64,000 bases of DNA from Owenia fusiformis (Eukaryota > Annelida > Polychaeta > Sabellida > Oweniidae): contig CAIIXF020000005.1 of assembly GCA_903813345.2 (NCBI GenBank), positions 39,125,375 to 39,189,374 of the forward strand, read 5' to 3'. The notes under the pieces were generated by a model. It made no database searches, was not told the origin of the DNA, and saw only the letters and a program-made list of their open reading frames with translations. Below are positions 50,728 through 62,700 of this stretch, piece by piece; position 1 is the stretch's first letter; each line of letters opens with the position of its first letter. Position numbers and translations under genes: made by a program.

Positions 50728-53700
50728 CTGGAATTGGAAGACAAGTATCAGTTCAGTTATGCTTATATATGTTTACGCTTTATAAAAATTAAGGTAATGA
50801 AACATTGTGATAATGTAGAATTCCTCATTTCACGTTTGTGATTCTTTTTCTATACTTGGTGAATTTGTATTATACTTTGTGAATTCGTATTGCACCGTTG
50901 TACTTACTTCTAATTTGCTGGAAGCTAAGGTCTTCTTCCCTCGTTCTTTTTTCAGTAAACGACACGGGTCCCTATAATAATAGAATAATCACTTATGGTA
51001 CAAAATGCGTTTGGAGGGTAATCAAACTGAATATGAATAGCACTGCATTGGTACATTATTCGATTTCTCATGAAAGAATTACATGCATAACTTTACAAAT
51101 ATATTGGAAATCGCAAAGGAGATGAAGAATTTGAAGAACAAAACTCAACAGTCTTTTATCAAATGAAAATTAACACTCATAATTAGAAATGTCGAAAATG
51201 AATTATCATCCAAAGGGGATCAAGACTCAAGAGAACTTACAGTTGCACCAGGAAAGGACAATTGTTTCATTTCCTCAAGGAATAAATCTGTATAGTTTTT
51301 GTGTTTGTACGTGAACTCCTCTAGAGTGTTTGGTGCTATCCTCTTGATGGTGTTGCTCATAGCCAGGGCCATTGTCCATATCGAGTCATATCCATACAGG
51401 GACCAACCTGATTTATTTAGGTCACCTTCTAATCGGGCTTTCTCAAATACTCTGCTTATATTCTGTTAAACATAAAATGTAATTGAGATAATAATGAGTT
51501 ATAAGAAATAATTTGATATAATGAGGGTGATCAATGATCATTGGCAATGCACAGAAAAATGTGATACATATTAATGCTTAATAATTTACCTCTCCGCCTA
51601 TGGTTATGGTATCTGGGGACTGTTCAAGGAACGAAAAACTGCTAGTTCCAAACTGTCCTTCTACAGATTCTTCTATCTGACTCCAAGTACAGCTCACATT
51701 GCCATGTGTTGAATAATACGGTTCAAAATCATCCTATAAAAAGAAGGAACACAAAACAAATTGATATGAATCTTACTTATTTCATAGTCGAAAAGCAGGC
51801 ATTGGAAATACTGTCAGAAAATGAAGACGATGGTTTAAGAAAACTTGTTCTCGAACGTATACTATTTTGACCAAAGGGATAACTACATGTCCCTTTCAAT
51901 TTTTACCCTGGGACCTTATTACAAACATTTACCTTAAACCTGTTATACATGTACTCATTCGGGCAACAAGTGAATATTCAGAAGAAGAGAACTAAGTCCT
52001 CTCAAAAATAGTAGCTTAACCTTCCTAATATATAATAAGTTCAATTTGAATTCAATTCAATTTCAAAATAATTTATTTCATTTTTCATTACAAAATTTAC
52101 AACATTATACGGGCTATGACACCCCAGGGGGTGTATGACTGCCCATAATTAAATTTACAATAAACATGATAAACTGTGAACATTTAAAGTTGTACATAGG
52201 TCAATACAATAATATAATATAATATGAATACAATATACAAATACAATAATATGAGACAATAAAGAAATTAAATAAATGTTTTGGTTATTCTGTACTCAGG
52301 AGGTCAATTTTCAAACGAGATATGAGTGAATTTAAAGGTTTATTTCTAATATCTTCATTGAGGGAATTCCATATATATGAACCATGGACCTTAATAGAAT
52401 TTTCACCAATTCTGGTTCTATGTTTAGGAATATCTAAGTTATGACTAAATCGAGTTATACGTTGATGTATGTTTTCTCTAGTTTTAAAATAGTGATCGTA
52501 TAATTTTGAAGGGAACTTTATAGATTTGCTTATAACTTTTTTCATGAAAGAAACAGTTTGGATTGTGTGAATATGATAAATATTAAGTATTTTAAGATCT
52601 TAAAAATTGGGAATGTATGAGCTAATCTATCTGAATTTGTTATTAATCTAACAAATTTCTTTTGCAATATCAGTAGTTTATTTAATAGATTCTTACAAGC
52701 ATTTCCCCATAAAATATTAGAGAGAATATCAGAGAGTTATATATAATCATCTTTGATTTTAAAGTATGAGCACAATTTGTTCGATGTAACATTCCTATTA
52801 GGGGCTCATTTGGTAGCCAAAGGTGGGCCCGTCAGTGAGCAAATTTGAACCACATTATTTATCTCGGGAAACATGTCAGATTTAATGATTTGGAACTTTG
52901 ACGCCCAAAAAGCGACCATTATGGATAGCTTTTCTAGGTTTTATACCCCCCGAGGTTATTTTTGAGGGGGTCTCAACTCTTTCTTAATAACTTAAAAAAT
53001 ATTAAAGATATGTGTCTGAAACTTGCAGGGTACCTTCCTGGGGTCAACACATAGCTGTATTGAAAGTTGAGGATTATTTGGAATAACGGTTGCTATAGCA
53101 ACCAAGAAAATGTGTTTCTGAACTGGTAATTTACAGCAATTTTGGCCTGCAGCAACCTGGTTGAAGTTAGATATTTTTTCTATTGATGAATTTTCACATT
53201 GTTAATTGGTTTCAAAAACACACTACAACTGTATTCTTTCATTTTATTGCAGATTAGAATTGACACCATTAGTATTAGAGGTCCATAATCGTACATGAAT
53301 GAACCCACCCCCCAAAGTCTATAAAAAGTGGGCGTGGCACCAGACATGTTCCAGTTTGTAATTCATAAGTTTAAACACCCAATAAATAATGTTGATATCT
53401 ATGTTACCATGTTTCCAGTGGTAGTTGAAGAAGTTCTTTTAAAAAAACTATATATATTACCATGGAAACCATATATTTATGTTGCCATAGCAACAGAACT
53501 ATGGTAATGAAATAGCCAATAATTTGATCGAAGCCCTCATGCATGTGGTCCCATATATACAAAAATCAAATGTCCTGTATCTCTCAAAGATCGTAAAACC
53601 TTCCTGGGATCAACACAGAGCTGTATTGAAACTTTGGGATTATTTGGAGTAATGGTTGCTATAGCAACCAAGAAAATGTGTTTCCAAGCTGGACAATTTT

Positions 53701-56700
53701 GCCCCACTTCAACTTGGTTGGAGTTTGATATTTTTTCTAGTGATGAATTTTCACATTGATTATTGATTTTAAAAACACACTACAACTGTATTCTTTCATT
53801 TTATTGCAGATTAGAATGCCACCATTAGTATGAAAGGTCCATAATCATACATGAATGAACCCCCCCCCCCCCAAGTCTATAAGAAGTGGGCGTGCAACAT
53901 GACATGTTCCATTTTAGTAGTTGAAGAAGTTCTTCTAAAAATATAACCATGTAATAAAAAAAATATATATAATATCATATATAAATATATTATCATGGAA
54001 ACCTTACATTTATGTTGCCATAGAAACAACTTTGGTCTGTTAACGCAAGGCTTAATGAAATTAAGGCTGAATATATATCCTAGTAGTTTACATTCTTTGT
54101 AGTCCACATTTGTATGAGCTACTATTCTAGTATATCTGACACATCTCTATTCTATAGTGATACTTTTACATTTGCTTGTAGAACGTAATATGTGATAGGC
54201 CCCAGAGTGATGGCACTGAGAAGACTGCATATGATATCAAATGAAGCTTGTAAAAGAGATAATTAATACAGCATACTATGACCCTGTCATTTAACCAATA
54301 GATGAAGCGGTAAAGTTCTTAAACAAGTCTATTTCAGTTCTCCCCAGTCCTTTGTGAAAACTTCACCAATATAATTTTGAAGCTCATATGTGGGTTCTGA
54401 CTCTTACAGATCTGTCATAGCTGGCCTCATCACATCAACAAGATCTTGTCGTAATATATTTGATGTGCACCAGTCTAGTTCTAGTACACAAGATAAATTA
54501 TTTTTCAACTCATTGCCTCTGGGAGATGAGAGTTCAGGCTTACAGCCTGTGTAAGCCTGTGTTTCAGTTGTAATATTTGTAGATGACCCAATACATTAAT
54601 TTAATGCATTTTGGTATTTCTGGCTATTTCATAGCAGAGTTGGGGGCCTGGTTTTTCCTCGTTGAACAAATGCACTAACACAATAACAACCTGTGAGAAT
54701 GGTGTATCATCAAGACTAGAAAATCTGTGTCTGGGGAATGTACAATAATGTTCTTTGACTGATCAAAACGTCTTGACATGTACTCATCTTGGTGTCTGCT
54801 TCTTCTTGTGTTGACAGTAGATTGTTATCAACATATTCATAATAGGATTTTATTAGTACTGATGCCCTTTTAGGGCCAAACGTACATCCAATATACAATT
54901 TTCAATAACAGTAAATATAGGCAATAAAGTAAAGAAAATAGGATTACATTCTTCAAATGACATATAAAATGTTACTTTGATATAAGAATCCTGTCTCTAC
55001 CCATCATTAGATACTTTATCATGTCAGCAGATTCTTTTAATATGATCCCCTCACTCGTCAATAGAAAAATTGTCTTTTGGTGGTTATTCATGTTTTTAAA
55101 ATTACGACACAGGTTTTCAAGTTTTTCAATATGGGATTTTCTGATAAACTCCAATTTTTTACGTTTGAATAAAAAGTTTGAATGTCTGAATGTTTGAATG
55201 TCTCTTTACATATGATCGGACATTTAGACCATCACTAGTGAGAATTTTGCATGTAGTCCCACATGTAAAGCATATTTTTCTGTTCATCAGCTTGGCTGAG
55301 TACTTATCTGTTTGCCACTTGCAAAGAGTAAGACTGTTTAGTTGGGTTTAGTTTTGGCTGTTGCTCAAAAATTCTTACCAATTCTTAGGGATGTGGTCCT
55401 TGGATCATGAAGGATTTTGATGTTCCTCTTCTCATTCTCTCTGGTTCTTTTATTGAATCTATGTATTTGATAGCTGTCAGTTAAGAAATCTACCCTCTCT
55501 GACTTCAGTGGTAGCATGTCAAACACTTGCTCTGTCAGTTCGTCAAAGGTGGATAGACGCTGCACTAAGCTGTGATATATAGCATTACCATCATATATGT
55601 AGAATGATTCATCTTTTGCTGGTCTTGAAGGGTGATGTTGGAGATTCTCAAGAGCATTTAGGAGTGTTGCTTTTGCTGCCTTCGCTGGCAGACCATCAGG
55701 AGACCCTAGCGCCCATGACACTGGACTAAGCGGATACTCTATAACGTTCATGTTCTCTTGAGATATAAGAACTAACTGTCAAAAATATTCCTTTCAGCTC
55801 TAAACTTGTCAGATGTTTCCAGGATGTCCTTCTCGATTGTCACAAATGTCTTCATCTTTATTCTTTTCACTTGAAAACTCTTGAACAACATCTTGAAAAC
55901 TTTTGGTGTCACTATCAAGTCTTTTTTCAAATTCCACCTTGCCTCTGGACCTGACATGTAGTAGGTCTTGAGCTACATCTGGAACAGGCCGTATTCCTGA
56001 TGATAGACAGTAGAGTTGATTATAGCATCTGTCTCAAAGGGGTCTAAAAAAGTTACCTATTGCGGCCCTTGCTTTTGAAACACCTTCAAAGCCTGCTATG
56101 TTTGCACGGTAGTAGGCATTTGGATTGGTGATAAATCCAATTACCCACCCCCTCAGATTTCGCACTCTGATTGATAGTCTGTTCAGTGGTTTGATCAACT
56201 GGCAAATATAGTGCAGGTACTTGGGACCTGTTATCACTAAACCCAAGGTCTCTCAATAGCCTTTCTTTCCCTTGGTTTGTATGCTTGAGGTAAGCAAGTA
56301 TGACATAATGTGCTGTTAGATATATAGCATAGTTGGGCTGGTCCATTGTGAAAAATAGTGGACATAGGACTTGTAGACACTAGACAAAGTAAGTGGAGGT
56401 CACAATCATCCTCTGCTAGCTTGGATGAATCGTGATATTATATAACAATAACCTCTTGTGAGAGCATGGGAATTGGTAGCTGGCAAATAAACTTGTCTAA
56501 CAAATTCCTTTGTAGCAATTCCAGGAAGATTTTGGTCACTCTGATTGATCTGTTATAATGGTTTCCAGTTAGCACATCTTCAAGAGATCCACTAGAATAT
56601 ATGCCAGCTTCAATGATGATATCAGAGAAACAGTGAAAGCAAAGCCAATGAGTAGCCAGAAATGCCAAGATGCATTAAATTAATGTATTGGGTCATCTAC

Positions 56701-59700
56701 AAATATTACAACTGAAACACAGGCTGTAATTGAAGAGTTTGTGTGCAACACAAGCCTGAACTCTCATCTCCCAGAGGCAATGGGTTGAAAAATAATTTAT
56801 CTTGTGTACTAGAACTAGACTGGTGCACATCAAATATATTACGACAAGATCTTGTTGATGTGATGAGGCCAGCTATGACAGATCCGGAAGAGTCAGAACC
56901 CACATATGAGCTTCAAAATTATATAGGTGACGTTTTCACAAAAAACTGAGGAGAACTGAAATAGACTGGTTTAAGAACTTTACAGCTTCATCTGTTGGTT
57001 GAATGACAGAATCATAGTATGCTGTATTACTTATCTCTTTTTCAAGCTTCATTTGATATCAAAATGATATCTTCTGAGTGCCATCACTCTGGGGCCTATC
57101 ACATATCACTTTCTGCAAGCAAATGTAAAGGTATCACTATAGAATAGAGAGGTGCCAGATATACTAGAATAGTAGCTCATACCAATGTGAACTACAAAGA
57201 ATGTAAACTACTAGGGTATATATTCAGCCAATATAGTTTACTCATACATTTGTTGCTTTCTCTAAATGGCCAAATGAATAGTCAAATGAACAATAATTTC
57301 ATTAAACCTTGCGTTAACAGACCAAAGTTGTTTCTATGGCAACATAAATGTATGGTTTCCATGATAATATATTTATATATGATATTATATATATATATAT
57401 TTATTATATGATTATATATTTAGGAGAACTTCTTCAACTACCACTGGAAACATGGTAACATAAATATCAACATTATTTATTGGGTTGTTATACTCATGAA
57501 TTACAAAATGGTACATGTCTGGTGCCACGCCCACTTCTTATAGACTTTGGGGGGGGGGTTCATTCATGTATGATTATGGACCTTTCATAGTAATGGTGTC
57601 ATTCTAATCTGCAATAAAATGAAAGAATACAGTTGTAGTGTGTTTTTGAAACCAATGATCAATGTGAAAATTCATCACTAGAAAAAACATCAAGCTCCAA
57701 TCAAGTTGCAGTTGGGCAAAATGACCATAGATTGTCCAGCTCAGAAACACATTTTCCTGGTTGCTATAGCAACCATTACTCCAAATAATCCCAAAGTTTC
57801 AATACAGCTCTGTGTTGACCCAAGGAAGGTTTTAAGATCTTTGAGAGATACAGGACATTTGATTTTTGTATATATGGGATCACATGCATGAGGGCTTCGA
57901 TCAAATTATTGGCTATTTCATTACCATAGTTCTGTTGCTATGGCAACATAAATATATGGTTTCCATGGTAATATATATAGTTTTTTTAAAAGAACTTCTT
58001 CAACTACCACTGGAAACATGGTAACATAGATATCAACATTATTTATTGGGTGTTTAAACTTATGAATTACAAACTGGAACATGTCTGGTGCCACGCCCAC
58101 TTTTTATAGACTTTGGGGGGTGGGTTCATTCATGTACAATTATGGACCTCTAATACTAATGGTGTCAATTCTAATCTGCAATAAAATGAAAGAATACAGT
58201 TGTAGTGTGTTTTTGAAACCAATAAACAATGTGAAAATTCATCAATAGAAAACATATCTAACTTCAACCAGGTTGCTGCAGCCCAAAATTGCTGTAAATT
58301 GCCAGTTCGGAAACACATTTTCTTGGTTGCTATAGCAACCGTTATTCCAAATAATCCTCAACTTTCAATACAGCTATGTGTTGACCCCAGGAAGGTACCC
58401 TGTAAGTTTCAGACACATATCTTTAATATTTTTTAAGTTATTAGGAAAGAGTTGAGACCCCCTCGAAAATAACCTCGGGGGTATAAAACCTAGAAAAGCT
58501 ATCCATAATGGTCACTTTTTGGGCGTCAAAGTTCCAAATCATTAAATCTGACATGTTTCCCGAGATAAATAATGTGGTTCAAATTTGCTCACTGACGGGC
58601 CCACCTTTGGCTACCATATGAGCCCCTATATAACATTTGAAACTTTTCTATGAAGAGCATTGATATGGGGAGCCCAAGATAATTTTGAATCAATAATTAC
58701 TCCCAGTAATCCTATCTCATCTACTTTTTCTAGGTTGGAATTTGCAATTTTTATTTCATTGTTCACGGATATATTTCTTTTATTTCCAAAGACCATATAT
58801 TTTGTTTTCTTAACATTTAAAGTAAGTTTATTGGCCAACAACCAATCATTGATGTCACACAGTTCAGAATTTACAGTTGTGGTCAAATTATCAAGATTGT
58901 AATCACTCCATAATATATTAGTGTCATCTGCATAAATCACCAGTTTGAGTTTATCAGAAACTAGATAGAAATCATTTACAAATATGATAAATAAGAGGGG
59001 GCCTAGAACAGACCCTTGGGGTACTCCACAGTTAACGATTGCTTCTTCAGACAAATATTTCTCAGATAAACTTTTAGAGTATTCAGTTTTCATTTTTCGA
59101 TTTGATAAATAAGATGAAAACCATGAAAGTGCAATTCCTCTTATACCATAATGTTCCATTTTTTTAAGTAATATTGCATGATTAACAGTATCAAAAGTTT
59201 TGATAGATCCAAATATATTCCAATACAATATTCTTTATTATCTAATGAATGTCTGACATTTTCAATAAATTCTAGGAGTGCCATGTAAGTTGATCTATGT
59301 TTTCGAAAGCCATACTGGTGTAAATACAATAATTCATATTTCTCTAAAAAAAGTAGATACTTTGTCATGCATTATTTTTTCAAACATCTTAGCAAATACA
59401 CTTAAAATAGATATTGGCCTATAGTTTGTAAATTTATCATGTTCCCCTTTTTGAAAATTGGAGTATGACTGAAAAGTACGACTGAAAAATACAAAATGTC
59501 AATGTAGCACTTACGATGAGCATGTTGTTGGCTATCCACACATATCTTGGTGCATACATGTTCTGCTTATATGCCTAAATAATAAATAAACATAGTTATA
59601 TTTATATTTTTGTGACTATGTTTAGACATCATCTGACTGACGTTATTATAAGTTATATACATGTGCAGCGTACATATACCAGTGTACATAGTACTATACA

Positions 59701-62700
59701 TATACCATTACATAAATACATATACCTCTGGCATATAACATTGGTATCTAATAAGTTAGTTTGTAGTGATGCACCTTCTACTGACAGGTGCCTTTCTCCT
59801 ATACTAGAATAGCAGATCATTCGGTCCAAGTCCTCTTTACAGTGGAATGGACTAATTTTTTCTTTGCCACAATTGCAAGAAGAACTATTTAATGTTGAAT
59901 AATAATTATAAGCCAAATAGGCAATTTTATTGCTCACCTCACATAAGAGTTTGTAATGCATTTCTTGATAGACTTGAATAACTATTATATGCACCCCAGA
60001 CTCCTGAAACCAGAAAACAAACAAATGTTTCACACACCACATTTCACTGATGTAGCCAACTTTGAGGCACACGATTGAACTGTCTCGATAAAGGTTTACA
60101 GTAATTCATGTAACTGGCAATGAAAATCCAATTCTAGGAATTCAACTGGTTTCTCATCAATTTCACAGATGTAGCCAACCTTGAGGCACACGATTGAACT
60201 GTCTCGATAAAGGTTTACAGTAATTCATGTAACTGGCAATGAAAATCCAATTCTAGGAATTCAACTGGTTTCTCGTCTCGAGACACTCATCCATGAGAGC
60301 ACTTACTCCAAGATAAATCACCTCATTAAAATTTATCCCACATGATGTATGAAATGTATGAAACAAAGAGTTTTCGTTACAAAGGCTACCTTAATAGAAG
60401 CAACTATGTCTGCTGGGTCATCCTCGTCATCCACTAGGAATGTGTTAGGCACAGTTACATTCACTTTCTTAAGTTCATCTCCCAGAAGCTTCCCAAGCTG
60501 TAAAACATAACAACATCCATGTTTCGATTTGACTGTGTTTCATGCATAACACTGTTTTTTGTCAGATTTTAAAAACCTTTTCAGAGCACTTCCTATCTTT
60601 CATTTGATGTATAATGCATATCCTCGATATGGATTGATTCTCGTAGATGAAGCATGAAATTTGATAATAAATAAAACATAAAGTGTTCCACCTTGCAGGT
60701 TAAAGTGTATCATTTATATATTGCAACAACAACAATGGTGTGAATCTTTATGTAGATGTTCCTGAAGGAAGGGTGGGGTGTTAGTTATATTTATATATAC
60801 ATTAGTTCATTTTTGGAGATGGTGGGGAATTGATTTTATTAATTTTACCATATTCATACTTACTGCATCGAAAGCTAAATCAGTTATAATGCTGACTTTA
60901 GTCCATTTACTTTCTTTAATAAAGTGGGTGGTGAGATCATTAAGTAAAGAATCTTCTGCAAGAAGACTCACAAGGTACGGATATCTGGAGAATAAAAATA
61001 TGAAATTGAACATCAAACGACTCACTGATAACGGTAAAATAAGTCCAGAATTTCCTCTACAGTCCTTGTTGCCACTTTAAAAGACAAAAACATCTTGTGT
61101 TTTGGGGATTGTAAAAGTAGATCATTAAAGGTGAGAAAGGAATGTTAGATATTATCTCTTTCTAAAACAGGCAGAGAAAATGATGTGGTATAAATAGATC
61201 TCATAAATAACACAAAAAGTCAAATATAGGGTTAAGTTACATTACCTAACTTTATCAGATAGCTGCAATGCATTCGCCAGTGGGGTCACCTTAAAATGAT
61301 GCGAAAACATCTCTGTTAGTATATGCTACATATGCAGAGAGGCTGTTACATAAGAAGTGGTACTAAAACCCCAACATTTTTATGTAACCTTCACAAAATA
61401 TGTGACCATACGTGAACTTAGATTGAAATATATTTAATAATTATGACAGTTACCTGCACGACATTCCAAAGGCCTGTCAGGTATGCCGATGACTCGGTGT
61501 TAGAGGCAAATAGGTTCCCATATATCATGTGGACCATTGGATTTTCAGATATGTACTCCAACGTCTTTATGGTTGTGACACGGACAGAGTCGCCTCCAAT
61601 CGAGTGTCCATCTGGCTGCAATATTCACGATATTTCATAACTTGTATTTTGTAATTCAGAACATACAAGTAAATTAATTTGAAGTAAAGTATAATTTATT
61701 CATAATAGGGAGGTTAAACTACACGTTTTTAAGACAACTTGCATGTGATTTATTGTTCCCCTCTCAGTTGGTTTTTCCAGGGATCTCATTAAAACTACTT
61801 TCCTTAAACCAGCTCCAGACTCAACAAGGCAAGTAAATACCAGGAAGGGGAGAACTAATCCATAGAGGACCATAATTCTACACGCCCAAAAAGTAGAAGT
61901 TATCTTAACGTGTAGATCAACCTCCCTACTACTATTGACGAGGCACAGAACAATGACGGAGGCGTGCATGAATAATTTATGTGTGAAACAAACTGTGCAA
62001 ATCTTCATCACGCCAACAGATTATAAATAAAAACTTACAGATACATTCTTTATATGTAGAACTAGATTGTAGTCTCCGAGTACGTCTTTCCTCTTGTTTA
62101 TCTCATCTATCGCAACCTGGGCGGTCGCCTGTAGTCGCTTTCCAAATATGATATCCAAAGGAAGGAGGCCCCCTATGAGTATGTTGGTCTTATCTGCATC
62201 TAGCGCTGAAATCAATAGACTTATTTTAATCTTTATCCAATCTAGATGAACAAGTGATGAACCCCTGCTGTAAAACTGTTTTTATGTTAGAAACTGCTCG
62301 TTCGGTTTTATTCAAATTTATTTAGAATGCAAGAATAAATCGTTGTTTACATAGCCATGATGATGCCAAAGTACGAGAAAAATGGACTTATATAAGGTGC
62401 CGGTGTAAAAGGGTAGGAGGTCCGATCAAATTATGGTCCTACTCTCCGGGATATGGTGTTCACGAAGTAATGACACTAGGTTTCCCATTTCTACAGTTTT
62501 TAATCAATCTTAGGTAACATATTTTATTTTTCATCAAATGATAAATAAAGATTTGTGTGAAGGATGTCAACACCTTCAAGTATGACAAATTGTACCGTAG
62601 TTCTTTTACAACGGTGTTTTGAATAGCTTTGGTCTACAAGTGGTCTTTTCACGTGTGCTTCTATGTACATACTGTATCATAATTGAGAAATGTATGTGTC

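Larger units (their letters stand above)
23586..51271. repeat. Tandem array of three ~8-10 kb units carrying the receptor's 3' half
   Basis: Unit A is about 23586-32867, unit B 32868-41059 and unit C 41060 onward. Each starts with the same sequence (tgatttatatagcaaaaa type, at 23588, 32869 and 41061), contains a MITE block, intergenic DNA and the 7TM cassette, and ends in exon 10. The A/B and B/C junctions fall at the same base of exon 10, 8192 bp apart. Introns are copied along with exons at high identity. Units B and C agree best in their left halves, A and B in their right halves. Confidence 0.88.
52801..58626. mobile_element. 5.8-kb element with ~1.9-kb terminal inverted repeats, TA target
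   Basis: The termini are GGGGCTCATTTGGTAGCCAA and its near complement (GGCTACCATATGAGCCCC at the right). TA borders both sides (52799-52800 and 58627-58628), inside a LINE. The arms run about 52801-54628 and 56647-58626 and each contains internal duplicates (ACTTTGGGGGGTGGGTTCAT boxes, GGTTGCTATAGCAACC palindromes). The 2-kb centre holds minus-strand protein remnants (separate entry). The size, TIR length and TA target are direct observations; the superfamily is not assigned. Confidence 0.85.

Noticed and set aside
23586-51271. Three independent full receptor genes
   Set aside because: Only one set of ligand-domain exons exists; units A and B start inside exon 10 and have no upstream flytrap exons in the intervening DNA.
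53877-54107. Frames in the arms of the 5.8-kb element (also 57187-57411, 56743-56949, 56706-56903)
   Set aside because: They mirror each other across the inverted repeat and show no family motif; the likely coding remnant is confined to the centre.
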